DNA of 64,000 nucleotides, taken from NCBI RefSeq assembly GCF_030463565.1, contig NC_134653.1, positions 36,331,150-36,395,149 of the forward strand, read 5' to 3'. A model generated the notes under the pieces. It was not told the DNA's origin, made no database searches, and worked only from the letters and a program-made list of their open reading frames with translations. Shown here in pieces: positions 1 through 10,865 of the stretch (position 1 is the stretch's first letter; every line of letters starts with the position of its first letter). The DNA is from Pelecanus crispus. Taxonomy: Eukaryota; Chordata; Aves; Pelecaniformes; Pelecanidae. The translations under genes were made by a program, and so were the position numbers.

Positions 1-413
1 TGCTGCCTGGCTGACGGGGTGCGTGCGAGTTTAGCTGCGTCTCGGTTGTTTTTAAGCCCGCCACAGCGGGGTTCTGAGCCTGAACTGGAGTTCAGAGCTG
101 GTCTTACGTCCAAGTCATTTGTTTTCAGTTGGTGCTTTACTTAATAGCAGTCAAATACAGTGGGATGTCACGGAAGGGAGCGCAGCGTTCTGCTAGCTAA
201 GATTGCTAAGGTGCGGTATGGCTGTACAGCACCAGCAGGTCTTCCAGGAGTGCTCTGACTTGGATTTCTGCCTGCGGCCTTGCCTTTGCCTCGCTTCGGC
301 CTGAAACGACCAGTGAGAAAAAGGAATAAACTTGTTCTTCGGCTATTTCAATTCTGCAAGTGCTATCCCAGAGCTTCCAAGGTACATAACGATGTGTTTG
401 TGTGTTTTTATAG

Positions 414-516
414 GGTGTGTCTGCAGCTGGACAGATTGTGTCGCTAAAGGTCAGGCTAATAGATGACATCTTAGAAAAGATCAATAACCATCTTCCTTCT
501 CACATCAGAATTCTGG
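414..516 (+). CDS. PUS1: PUS1 internal exon (after the catalytic Asp)
   Basis: The acceptor is TTTTTATAG and the donor is G/GTAAGG. It reads [13 protein letters not shown], then an [10 protein letters not shown] helix and HLPSHIRIL. It ends in phase 1 and joins 790 to restore a Gly codon. Confidence 0.92.
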
Positions 517-3500
517 GTAAGGATGCTGGAGTGGGCAGAGAAAATGCTTGCAAAGAGGAGCTTTCTCCTGCAGAAGGTCTCTCCCTTACCATTGTGATTT
601 TACTTGTAAGCTGTTTAGTTTTAACACAAATCCGTATGTTTCTGTTAGTTTGCAATTAGGGTCCTATAAAATAAACCTTTCTATCTTTTGCTGGTATTTT
701 ATTTAAAGATTATTCTTGTTGGTAGGAGTGAGATCACAGTCAGATTGTAACCTACTGATTCAAAAACCTAATGTCGCTTTTAAAATAAGGTCTGAAGAGA
801 GTCACTGGGGGATTCAACTCCAAGAACAAATGTGACGCCAGAACCTACTCTTACATGCTGCCAACATTTGCCTTTGCCCATAAAGACCACGATGTGCAAG
901 AAGAGGTTTATCGACTGGACAAAGAGACCCTTGAAAAAGTCAATAAACTGCTTGCGTGCTATAAAGGAACGCACAACTTCCACAACTTCACATCTCAGAA
1001 GGGACCCAGGGACCCCAGCGCCAAGCGGTACATAATGGAGATGTACTGCGGAGAGCCGTTCGTGAGGGAGAACATCGAATTTGCAGTCATCAAAGTGAAA
1101 GGGCAGAGTTTCATGATGCATCAGATAAGGAAGATGATTGGGCTGGTGATAGCTATCGTGAAAGGTTACGCTGCCGAGTCTATCATGGAGCTCAGCTGGG
1201 GAGAGGAGAAAGTAGATGTCCCCAAAGCTCCAGGACTTGGGCTGGTCTTGGAAAGAGTACACTTTGAAAAGTACAACAGACGTTTTGGAAACGATGGGCT
1301 GCATGAGCCGCTGGAGTGGACAGAGGAGGAGGAGAAGATTGCTGTTTTCAAAGAGCAGTATATCTATCCCACCATTATCAACACAGAAAGGGAAGAGAAA
1401 TCCATGGTGAACTGGCTAAACACCCTCCCCATTCATGACTTCAACTCGTCTGTTGTCGGGATGCAAGCTAACAACAAACATTCAAAGGTAATGATTGAAG
1501 CCATTATTTTATCAAATGGAAGCTGTCACGTTGAAGTAGCTCTTCCATTAGTAACATGTTTGTTTTCCATGAGTATGCTGTGGAAGATGACAGTCATCTG
1601 GAGTATGAAATGTTTATTACCTTTTCCGTCTTTCTGCACTTGATGACAGTGGAGCGAACTATACAAAGTGTTATTTTTGCAGGGTTTTGCCTGGGGCAGC
1701 TGGGGGGAGGCAGGAAGGAAGGCTTTAAAGCACCGGCCAATCTGCAGAATCTTAAACTGGCAACGGGAAATGACGGACATGTTACCAGCCTTTGCTATTG
1801 TGAAGCTGTTTGAGACACTAGTTTGCGGGTTGACAATTTGGTTGGCTCTTCGTATTTGCTGATTTGGGGCTAATTCTCATTCTGTGTAATGCCCTGCTCG
1901 CTAGATAAGGTTTGGAATCAGGGGGAAATTTAGGACCAGCTTTTTTAAGTCAATCTGCCATGAGCTCAAAATGGGTCATCAGAACAACAACTACTGAATA
2001 AAATGGGATATTGTGAAATCTGATTTCTGACAGCAGGAACTGCTATCGGCTGTAAGTTACAATAAAACAAAAGATGTTGAATACATTTTTAACCCAAAGA
2101 AAATTTCAGTTTTAAGTTAAAGAATTTTTTTTTTTTTTTCTGGTTGAGATGTAGAATAGCCTCACGAGAAAAGAGTATAAAGATGTTTGGGATGTGCTAA
2201 AGTAGGTTGGAAACAACACGAGGAATCTTGAGTCAATCTCACAAAGTATTTTCTTTAAATTGACAACGACTGGAGTGACTTAGAATACAACAGTGCTTGA
2301 TCGGACAAGTTCCTGATCAACCCGATCTGATTTCGAAGCCCTGCTTGAGTCGGAGTTTGGACTTGATGACCTAAAGATACCTTACAGTTCTGGATGTAAT
2401 TCACATTTTCTTGGTCACAGGGCTGGCAAATCCTTGAAGGATGAATGATGAGCAGGGCTAATAATTCTGTGTAGTGCAACTTAGAAGAAAATAATTACCT
2501 TTTTTTTTTTTTTTTTAACTTAACGGAGTCTTTAAAACTAGCTTTGTTTTGTGTAGATAACGATCCTGCTCTGAAGAATGTTAGGTTTAATCCTGTCTCT
2601 GCCATTTTTTGTTTGAGTATGAGAAAGAGTTTCAACATACACAATTTACTGCCTCGTTGAATAGTACAAGCAAGATACCAGAAATTTCTCAGGGTTATTT
2701 CTGTACTTGTGGTAATTGTTTTTCTGAAGCGTAGCGCTGTATGAGGACATTTGAGACAGGAGGTTATGACAAATGCCACGTTAGTTTGGTTAAATGGGAC
2801 CCAAAGAGACTGTGGTGCAGAGAACCCTCACCTGGCTCGGGGCTCTTGATGCTGCTGCTGACAGGAGTTAACTGCTGGCAGGTTCGGAATCACTCATGTA
2901 TTGCTGGCGGGAGGCAGGTCTGCTCGCTTTAGATAAACGTGACCAAATACAGTTTTGGCATCGCAGTTAGCACAAGCTGTCTGGAGGAGGATAAATAAGG
3001 CATGATATGACAGACTCTTTGGAGATTTTGCAGGCTGTTTGCACTTCGGTGAGCTGTGCTTGCTGTTACGAAGGCAACTGTCTAAGTCCCTCGGAATTTG
3101 TTTTGTGGTAGGATATTAAATTGTCAACGTTAAGTTCATGGGAATTGGGGCTTTATACGTTTTCAGCAAGCGGTGGTGGGGGAAAAAAGGAGTAACTACA
3201 GGCATATTGTCATGTTAACCTTTCTTTATAAAATCCTTTGATGCCAATCACATCAGTCAAAGTACTTGCTTCAAAAAATTACATAAACCCCCCAAATTTC
3301 TCGCACTGTATTGATTTACTCCTGAAGGAGTGGCTCCCGGTTAAGAACTCAGACTTCAGTTTCCTCGTAAGTTGCTAACATTTGTAGTACTTCCCTCATA
3401 CTACTCTGTACAACTGACTTCATTTTTAAACAAGTATTAGTGAGCCCTCACGCATTTCTAATACAGTTTGGACGTAAATTCTCTGCAGGAGACAAACAAC

Positions 3501-3963
3501 ATTCTCAAATCTGGCTTTAGACAATGTAACAAACTTAACTGTTGAGGGACTTGCATGAAAAAGCACTGGTTACCTTGTCTCACCTGTGCTTATTTTAAAC
3601 ATCAACATTTCACGCTATTACCCCACTTTAGGTTTCCCACGTACTGCAGGCTGTAATCATGCACTTGTAAATATAAATGAGAAGAAATTTCTTCTGCTGG
3701 TGGGTGTAATCCAAGGCACAATATTTTTGCTACAAGAAGCGTCATTTACCATCGCAGAAGTTTGTTACAATAGATGGTTCTAAGACATGAAGTGGGGATC
3801 TAGCCCCATTTTCTGATACTTTTGGAGAAGTTTAAAGTCAGTGTCTTTGATTTAGGTCAGTCTCTAGATGTAAATGAAATACTGACAACCCATTTTCTAT
3901 TTTACCTTATAGAACGGCAGCGATCTCGAAGGCAGTGATGGTTGTGATGATGATTCCGACTGA
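414..3963 (+). CDS. PUS1: PUS1, tRNA pseudouridine synthase 1 (3' part of gene)
   Basis: Pseudouridine synthase of the TruA family, which isomerises uridine to pseudouridine in nuclear and mitochondrial tRNAs and other RNAs. Three coding exons are visible (414-516, 790-1487, 3913-3963), joining in one frame to 283 residues plus a TGA stop. The first visible exon begins GVSAAGQ, which in the family directly follows the RTDK motif holding the catalytic Asp, so that residue lies in an exon left of the window. Family signatures seen: [23 protein letters not shown] and [18 protein letters not shown]. The last exon gives a short acidic tail ([13 protein letters not shown]), as in mammalian PUS1. 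Nothing looks broken. The neighbour downstream is EP400, the same order I recall for human chromosome 12q24.33. Identification rests on remembered family sequence. Confidence 0.95.
517..789 (+). other. PUS1: PUS1 intron
   Basis: GT-AG intron of 273 bp with nothing else recognisable. Confidence 0.85.
790..1487 (+). CDS. PUS1: PUS1 large exon (TruA catalytic core)
   Basis: 698-bp exon carrying most of the TruA fold. [13 protein letters not shown] opens it, [12 protein letters not shown] and [12 protein letters not shown] follow, then [14 protein letters not shown] and [15 protein letters not shown]. It ends after QANNKHSK at a GTAATG donor. The frame is open throughout. The antisense reading frame over 780-1304 is a shadow of this exon. 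Confidence 0.95.
1488..3912 (+). other. PUS1: PUS1 last intron
   Basis: 2.4 kb between the GTAATG donor and the TTACCTTATAG acceptor. It is AT-rich with short T tracts (about 2130-2140 and 2499-2516). I see no exon, RNA gene or CR1 element in it. Confidence 0.75.
3913..3963 (+). CDS. PUS1: PUS1 terminal coding exon
   Basis: 51 bp in phase 0 from acceptor CCTTATAG. It encodes a 16-residue acidic tail ending DDDSD and then TGA. The acidic C-terminus matches the style of mammalian PUS1. Confidence 0.85.
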   Translation, partial: NGSDLEGSDGCDDDSD

Positions 3964-5478
3964 GCCAGTAAGTGGCTGGACGTGGGACCCTTACTGCTTG
4001 CAACTCCCTTTGTCTACAAAAAAGTGGCCTTTCTAAATCCAAGAATCCAGAAAAGCAGGGGTTTGTGTGCTTGCAGATCAAGAACCGGATGCCCGGGAGA
4101 AACTGGGTGGGGAAACCGGTGTGGTAGAAAAAGTAAAAGAGGCTTTTTATACCACTGACCGATTCACCTGACTGGTATACTTGAAAATAGTGTAACGTAA
4201 AATAAGCTTTCTAAAAGAATCTTGTAATGCAGGACATCTTAATTGCTATTTGAATAATGTTTTTATTACATGTTTATCTGGAAAATAGTATTTTAAATAT
4301 GTATAATACCTACATAAAGATGGGGCAAATCATTTTAATATACTCTTTATTATTATTATTATTGTAAAGTTATGACTCCATTAACTTTTTTTTATTATTA
4401 TTTTCTTCACCTTTACTTAACCTGATCTCCAAATGCCATTAAGCTTTTCTTTTCCATGTCATCCGTGACTTTCCTGTGGAATAACGTGCATGGGTTAGGA
4501 ACTCATTATCATGCTGACTGCTCTGAATTCTTTTGGCATCGAAACAAATTTTCTGTGTTTTCTAAAGCTTTGCAAGTCTAAAAGAAATGACTCCTTACTC
4601 AGCGAGAGGGCTTAATTTTGGAACGTGGACCGAACGGTGCATTTCAAGACGAGACCTTTGATTTGGGAGATGTCATCCTCCCAGTATTGCCCGCATGCTT
4701 GGGCAGACTCAAGTATATAGATCCGCAGCTACCACGTAATTCCGCCTGAGGTGTCGTTTCGCAGACCTGTAGTTGAGACGTGAGGAGAAGATATAAATTA
4801 ATTTGTTAGGACTGCAGTTCAAAGTGTGCAGCCGTGAATGTTCTAGCGTCGCCTGTGGTGGATCACTAAACGTGTTGCTGCTGGTTTAGTATTTCTGGTT
4901 GTGGTGGAAACTGTTTCGCCATCTGCTAGATCCGGAGTTGAATCAATTTAGCTTGCGTGAAAGGAACGGTGCTGACTTCCTCTGGGCTTTAATCAAATCT
5001 GCCTTCACTTTGTGTGTGTGAACTCTGAATTCCCGTCAAGCTGCTCGGAACAGAGGAATGTGTGCAATGATACAGGAAGCACACGTCTGAGGACTGTCTT
5101 CCTTTGGGAATTGATTTTAATTTTCAGTGTTTTGGGGGATCTGCATACTCTGGAGTTCTTGCTCTCCTTTCCCCAACTGCGGTTTGACTTCTGGTTCTTG
5201 TTTCCAACTCTCCGTGGAAGCGGTGGCAGAAAAAACCAGTAAAGGCAGCAGCCTTCCTGCCCCCCCTGCCTGTGGAACACTTTTGGGAGGGGTGGAACAA
5301 GACTCTCCAAGCATTCAGGTATTAGTCCAAGTGCTCAATACACTTCCCTAGATGGGTCTGTATGGAGACTTGCTTTGTAATGTGGTAGTTACTGGATACC
5401 AGAGTGAGCTCTTTGCTCCTTCATTCAGTGGTTTCTGGCCAAAGCCTCTAATTTTATGGCTTCTTCTGGAATTAGTGG

Positions 5479-5501
5479 TTTTTTTTTTTTTTTTTTTTTT
5501 T
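5479..5501. repeat. Poly-T tract
   Basis: Uninterrupted run of 23 T. It could be the A tail of a minus-strand retrocopy, but I see no recognisable body beside it. Confidence 0.9.
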
Positions 5502-5936
5502 GCCAGAGCACAGCTGTCCCTTATAAAGGGATTTGCTTTGTTTATTTTACCTGAGTTTTGATTAGGGTTTTGGGGTTTTTTTATTTTATCGTGAAGGCTT
5601 TGCTCTATTTTATCAGAGTGCGTGCGTAAAAGTGTTCTGGAGAGGGACTCTACCTAGATTTTCATTTATATCCCTTGCTGGTTCATACTGTTGAGTGAAT
5701 CTGCAGTAGTCTATCCAAAGCTCTATCTTTCTATCCCTTTCAATCTGGAAAAAAAATACCTTTATTTGCTTACAGTAAAGGCCCCCATACTGACATGATC
5801 TCAGTTGAAATCAACGAGAATTTCTATTTATAGCCTTTGGAGAAAACATAATAATAATTAAAAAAAAAAAAAAGGATATTTCTTACCTCTTGGTATGCGT
5901 GCTTGTTTTATTTCGTGGGGATTATCAATTTGGTAC

Positions 5937-5994
5937 TTCAGCTCCCGCTTCTGTGCAGGAGCTGAATTAAAAAAAAAAAAAAAAAAAAAAAAAA
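5937..5994 (+). repeat. Inverted repeat followed by poly-A
   Basis: TTCAGCTCC (5937-5945) pairs perfectly with GGAGCTGAA (5958-5966) across a 12-base loop, followed by a run of 26 A from 5969. Confidence 0.8.
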
Positions 5995-6538
5995 GGTGGT
6001 TTAAATTCTAAAAGGGACTGTTCGACAGGGCGCGGCATTAGGCTGTGAGGGGGAGCCAAGCGGGGCTGGGCTGCGCTCCGCTCCGCTCCGCCCTGACGGC
6101 CGGGGGGGGGGGGCAGAGCCCCTCAGGGCCAGGCCGCGGGGGGCCTAGGGGGGCCCGCCTGAGCCCGCACAGCCCCTGGCCGGCACCGGGGCCTCCCCGG
6201 GGCGCCGCGGGAGGGCCAGGGCTGCGTCTGAAGGGGCACCGAGGTGCTTTGCCGCTGCCTGTCTTCGAGCTCACGCCGGCGGTGAGGCCGCTGCGCGCCC
6301 CTCTCTGTGCGCGTGGGACCGTCCGGGGAGGGGGGGGGGCGCGCACCCCCCCGCAGGTGAGAGGGGAATGGTAGCGCCCGGCGGGGCGGGGCCGGCTGAG
6401 GGGGCGGGGCGAGGGGCGGCTGCGGCGGCCGCCAGGGGGCGCCGTGGTGGCGGTGCCCCGCGGAGCGCGGCGGGCCCGGCCGTGAGGGGGAACGGGGCGG
6501 GGGTGGGGCGGCGGGGCCCGGCGGGGTGCTGGGCTGGG

Positions 6539-6599
6539 GCGAGCGGGGCGCCGAGGCGGGCGAACGGGGCGCCGGGCGGGCGAACAGGGCGCCGGGCGT
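6539..6599. repeat. Three-copy 20-21 bp GC-rich tandem repeat
   Basis: Three successive units of the form GCGAACGGGGCGCCGGGCGG (6539-6559, 6560-6579, 6580-6599), each differing by a few bases, inside CpG island 1. Confidence 0.8.
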
Positions 6600-6731
6600 G
6601 GGCTGGGGGCGGCGGCGGCGGAGGGGCCGGGGCGCCCTGAGGGAGCTTCCCCGCCTCGCTCCGCGCAGCCAGCCGCCGTGCCAGGCCTGCCGAGCTGGGC
6701 GTCAGGCGCTCTTTTCCCTCTTCCCCGGCAG

Positions 6732-6814
6732 ATGCAGAGCGTGAGCTGCCGCCTTGCCGCCCCCGGTGCCGCTGCGGGGCAGGCGGTGGAGAGCTCCCGA
6801 CGGGAAGGCTGCGG
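6732..6814 (+). other. Candidate 5' exon in CpG island 1
   Basis: A pyrimidine-rich acceptor (CCCTCTTCCCCGGCAG) is followed at once by ATG, then 27 open codons and a GTGAGG donor. It ends in phase 2, which is compatible with joining to the candidate first EP400-A exon at 7994 or to a possible exon at 7125. The base composition is that of the island, so an open frame means little. This is inference from splice signals only. Confidence 0.25.
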
Positions 6815-6860
6815 GTGAGGCCCCGCTCGCTCGGCACCGCCGGGTTTCGGGTCTGCCTGA

Positions 6861-7993
6861 GCAGCGGGGGAGGTTTGGTAACGCGTTCCCCTCGCAGATA
6901 ACTTTATCTGCGCGCTGAAGCTTCCTCAGGGCCTCGGCCGCTAGCGCTGCAGACGCAACCGCGTTTTCAAGGCAGCGCTTAAACCCCGCTTGGGTTTGTG
7001 TTAATGGCATTCCTGGCCGTAACCTACTTAGGGGAGAAATCATTCTGCCCCTGCCGCGCTTTATGGAACGAGAGATCTGGGAATTGCGGGAGTGACGCCA
7101 GGCATCGCCCTCTTCTTCTTACAGGTTCCGTCGTCTCCAGCGCGTGAGGGTGTGCGAGACAACCGGCGCGACCGCGGCGTTGGTTGTCGGCAGTCGGTGT
7201 GCCGGGAGAGCCCAGAGCGCCTGTTGACTGTCCATCCTCTGTCATCTTCAAAGTACGGACGTACCGGTCAAGACTCAGTAGGTGCTGCAAGAATCCTCTG
7301 CGCCTGACTGCTAGAAATAAAGTAACGGGATAAATCTCCTGGAATGATAAAGAATTCAAGTGGTTACATCGAGTTAAAAGGTCAATGACCATGGAGAGGA
7401 ACTCTCTTTTATAAAAGTTGGGCAGGAAGCAATTCTGTGACCATAAAAATCATTTCACAGCAAAATAAAGAGAGTGTAAAAGTGAAATCAAAGGTAAATG
7501 TGCACAGAGCTTTGGAAGTGGTAGACCGATACACCGTTTTATTGATAACGAGATACTTTATTAGGTTAACTTTATTTTAGTTCCAAAATAGTACTTCACA
7601 TAGAGCCTCATAATTAGTTTTGGTAACAGTTTAAAAAAAATGTCGCGACCTTTAAAATAACACTGGTACATCTAATACGTATATTGATGACTTATGATAA
7701 AGTGTTTACGATCAAATGTAAAGTTTTAAGCCTTGTAATTAAAGAGAATTGCTTTAATGAGACTTTCTGTAATTGTAACGTTATATCTAACACCAATTAT
7801 TATACGATTTAAAAAACCCTCTGGAGATAATCTTAGAAATCTTAGTGAGCGCTGCACATCTCATTTTCCATGCACTGGGCTTAAGTGCCTAATTTGTTGT
7901 TTTCTTTAATTGGTGTGTTGCATGAAATTTTTTCCTTTTTGGTCATTTGATACCGTGAGAGAGATTGGTTGCCTAGCTATCGCCTCTCTGTAG
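6861..7993 (+). other. Interval between CpG island 1 and EP400-A
   Basis: A possible exon begins at 7125 after TTCTTCTTACAG. AATAAA polyadenylation hexamers lie at 7316 and near 7464. Otherwise it is AT-rich with no gene I can support, and no counterpart of EP400 coding exons 1-5 was found. Confidence 0.4.
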
Positions 7994-8037
7994 GATGTTG
8001 TTAAAAAAGATCTTTGTGTTGTCAGGTTGCAGAGCGG
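7994..8037 (+). CDS. EP400-A candidate first coding exon
   Basis: The acceptor is CTCTCTGTAG and the donor is a strong GCGG/GTAAGT. ATG at 7995 gives MLLKKIFVLSGCRAG and ends in phase 1, exactly what the next exon needs. There is no homology to EP400, so this is a proposal from splice sites and phase. The true start may lie further upstream. Confidence 0.4.
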
Positions 8038-8226
8038 GTAAGTACATTCTAGACTAGCATGCTGATTGATTTGCATCTTCGTAGCTTTTAGGTATGCAAT
8101 TGCATTGTGGTATGGTAGAAAGTCGATTTGACTATGTAACAGTCGGTATTGCCACTTTCTTCGGTTCTTTTCGATATTCCACTATCTTAATTACTGAAAT
8201 TGCAATTTTTAAAAGTTTCTCTGCAG

Positions 8227-8432
8227 GTGGAATGCTTCCTGTTCCTCAAGTGCCTCAACAGATTAGCCAGGAGCAAAGCCAACAGCAAAATGGACCAAAC
8301 TTTTCAGGTTTGCATAGTTCCTTACCTGCTCCACGCAGCAAGAACCCAGCTTTTCTTCAGCAGGAACAACTAGCAGGCTGTGGTAAGAAGCACGTGCTTT
8401 TGGTCACAGCTCCAGTTCCTGTACAGCAACAG
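8227..8432 (+). CDS. EP400-A exon 2 (homologue of EP400 coding exon 5)
   Basis: Starts GGMLPVPQVPQQ against [12 protein letters not shown] in EP400-B and ends in VPVQQQ before GTATCA. It is shortened (206 against 380 bp), so much of the Pro/Gln-rich stretch is gone. Confidence 0.75.
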
Positions 8433-9489
8433 GTATCAGATTTGCACGTTATATTGTATGCGGCATTGAACGGCTGGTTTTTGTGTATTGAAATTGCTGT
8501 TGTCGTCTGTTCTGCACCATTAAATAGTCCGCCTGAATACTGGGAAGACAGTACCCTCAGAAACAGAGCACTAACGTCTGTCTTGTTAAGGAAGTCTAGA
8601 CGAGATTAATTTTAGGTGCTTTACCGCTACTTTCTCTGGAAATTTTACTTCTGCGAAGAACATACCTGTTCATTTATGTCATTTGCGATGGCTACCCAAC
8701 TCTCAGTTTAAATATTCTTGTGCTGGATTTTCATTTTCATTGAATCAAATTCATTTTGTGCTTCAAAGTAAATTTCAAACATATGCAGAAGGTTGCAGGT
8801 AAGTTAGTTACAGGGCGCAGCAAGAGGGAACAGCATGCTAATCTGGCAGCGGTGTCCATTGTGTTTTTTCTTGAGACTTCATGGATAACAATTTATTACT
8901 CCAACCTGGGGAAAAAGGAGCAAATAATTTCAGTAGGTTTTGCAAAAGACTTTACCAAGCCCTAATAATTTGCTTCAGATAGCTGTTGTATAGCACAGCT
9001 GGGTATAAATCTTTCTTTACAATAAAACTTTGTCTTCATTTAAATTTCGAATGTGCTGTAGGTAGCTGTATCTCTCTTTTTGGTTTTAATGGTGTTGTAG
9101 ACATGCCGTATGATTTTTCCTGAAGAAGAGGAATAAGAAGGAATCAGGCAGATTCTCTAGCAAAGTAGAATTTGTTCTCTTAATGAAATCCTAAGAGGAG
9201 ACTTAATTAAACAGAATCAATTATTTTAACGCTTTATGCAGCATGTTTAGAACAAGGGGGAAAAAATCACAATAAGAATTTGTGCTGCTTGTGCTTACTT
9301 GCCAGCAGTTGCAGGACACTTACATGCATTAATAAAAATGCCATAAACTAAATGTATTTTTATATGAACTTTTTAGGGAACTCTGTCCATCTGCCGTTTG
9401 GCAGGGCATTTCAGTTCTGTGAAAATTCTCACTGAATCACCCCTGCTCTTCTGATGAGATATAGAGGTACTGTATTTTAGGAGGAAAAA

Positions 9490-9617
9490 ATAAATTTCTA
9501 AAGACTCAGTACCACTGCATCCCAAATTTCTCTAGTGATTGTACATAATACTGCTGCATCACAAAGTCCTTCAGAGACTTTACATAAAGCTGCAGAAGAT
9601 GCGTTATTCATTATCTT
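9490..9617 (+). pseudogene. Degraded relic of EP400 coding exon 6 in EP400-A
   Basis: One frame reads TTASQISLVIV and then AASQSPSETLHKAAEDAL. This aligns weakly with [11 protein letters not shown] and [15 protein letters not shown] of EP400-B exon 6. It runs into TGA at about 9615 and has no GT donor in the expected place. It is probably no longer spliced, since exons 8227 and 9769 join in phase without it. Confidence 0.35.
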
Positions 9618-9768
9618 TTGAGAAAGTGCAACTTCAAACAGCGTGGACTGTTTCCAAGGACCAAGTAATCATTTCTGTCGGTTATTCATGTAACAACTTT
9701 CACAGAGTCTCTGTCTTGGTTTTGTGTTGTGCAGTAGGAAACGTAGGTTTAATTATGTTTACTTGAAG

Positions 9769-9954
9769 GAAAATGAGATTCTGCAGCACATAACAGCACT
9801 GAGGAAAGAAGGTTTGTGGTCTCTGAAACGTCTGCCCAAACACCAAGAGGCCCCACGGCACAAATCACACCATGATTACCTTTTGGAAGAAATGCAGTGG
9901 ATGGCAACCGATTTTGATCAAGAAAGAAGATGGAAGACGACAACTGCCCAGAGA
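9769..9954 (+). CDS. EP400-A exon 3 (HSA domain, first part)
   Basis: 186 bp, the same length as EP400-B coding exon 7. By hand 47 of 62 residues are identical, including [12 protein letters not shown] and QER-WK. The HSA helix binds actin and actin-related proteins in INO80/SWR1-type remodellers. The acceptor ACTTGAAG is purine-rich and weak. Confidence 0.85.
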
Positions 9955-10187
9955 GTAATGTGAATTTGATATTTTCAACCAGAAAAGGGGGGGAAGAATA
10001 GGCAGCGTTTTCAGGGTTAGGACGTGATCACTGAGGATGTGCGAGTTTTGGTTTGCCTCTCCACTGTGTTTGGAAAGTTTGGGCAGTACTCCTAAAGGGA
10101 TTGGTTTGGGTTTTTTTTCCCCCTTTCTTTAGAAATACGCTTGTTAGATAGAACAGAGTGAAAACTTAATGTTATGGTTTTATTCAG

Positions 10188-10328
10188 CTGATTTTAAGTG
10201 TGGCTCGTCATCACGAGGATATGCTACTTCATAAGGAAACATGCAGGAAAAGGGAAGAGAAGCAACTGAGGGCTGTTGCTGCTTTTACTGCCAGAGAAAT
10301 TGAGCATTTCTGGTCCACCATTAAACAG
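10188..10328 (+). CDS. EP400-A exon 4 (HSA domain, second part)
   Basis: 141 bp, the same length as EP400-B coding exon 8. It reads SVARHHEDMLLHK, then AAFTAREIEHFWSTIKQ; the AREIE-FWS-I-Q core is kept. Confidence 0.85.
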
Positions 10329-10786
10329 GTAAATGTAAGAAAAGAAAAAAAAATCTAAAGGCTTACCAAATGAAAACCTATTGGACCATAACAGCGAGAA
10401 TCTTGCAAGTGAGCTTTGCTCAGCCCGTGTGGTGAATATTATCTGTTGGTAAAGATAGCTTCATGTTATGGTTGCGTGAATAATTTCAGGCCTTATATGT
10501 CATGAAGCAGAGTGCTTCATTAACCCTAGCTGGCTCGCTGCGGACATTTAAGTTTTGATGTGAGTTATTCTTGGGGAGCTCTCGCTTATTATGTGGATGA
10601 CTTCTATTCATGGTCAGTTTTATACACACGATTCTTTTCTTCGAGTGCTCTGCGTTGTAGCCATGCCTGATGCCTGTCTTACTGTCGAAGGAATGTTAAG
10701 TAATTCATAGTTGTATTTGAAGCTAAGTGCGTTCATGTTTGTCATTTCCTTCTGATCTTTTTCCCCCCACTCTCTCTCTGTTTTAG

Positions 10787-10865
10787 GTGGTAGATTTAAA
10801 ACTGCAAGTAGAGTTAGAAGAGAGGAGGAAGAATCTATTAAACTCACAGAACATCTCAAAAAAAG
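10787..10865 (+). CDS. EP400-A exon 5 (end of HSA helix)
   Basis: 79 bp as in EP400-B. VVDLKLQVELEERRKNLL against [18 protein letters not shown]. It ends in phase 1 and joins directly to 11446, skipping the acidic linker exons of EP400-B. Confidence 0.85.

Larger units (their letters stand above)
3964..6024 (+). other. PUS1 3' UTR and intergenic stretch
   Basis: No open frame here looks like a protein. There is no canonical AATAAA close to the PUS1 stop; ATTAAA occurs only inside A-rich runs near 5857 and 5966. A short TTA repeat lies at 4348-4363, a 23-base T run at 5479-5501, and a hairpin followed by a 26-base A run at 5937-5994. Confidence 0.6.
6025..6860 (+). promoter_or_regulatory. CpG island 1 with GC boxes, candidate EP400-A promoter
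   Basis: The G+C content and CpG density jump sharply here compared with the AT-rich flanks. GC boxes of the GGGGCGGGGC type (SP1/KLF) lie around 6381-6410. Both strands carry long open frames that are only a product of base composition. No coding gene starts here with certainty. The nearest downstream gene on the + strand is the EP400-like paralogue, whose first supported exon is about 1.1 kb away, so this island is its most likely promoter. A bidirectional or lncRNA promoter is also possible. Confidence 0.7.

Noticed and set aside
780-1304. Antisense 174-residue frame opposite PUS1
   Set aside because: Shadow of the PUS1 exon, which is an unmistakable family match on the + strand.
6038-6837. 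Pro/Ala/Gly/Arg-rich open frames on both strands of CpG island 1
   Set aside because: Typical stop-poor frames of a CpG island; no homology in any frame.
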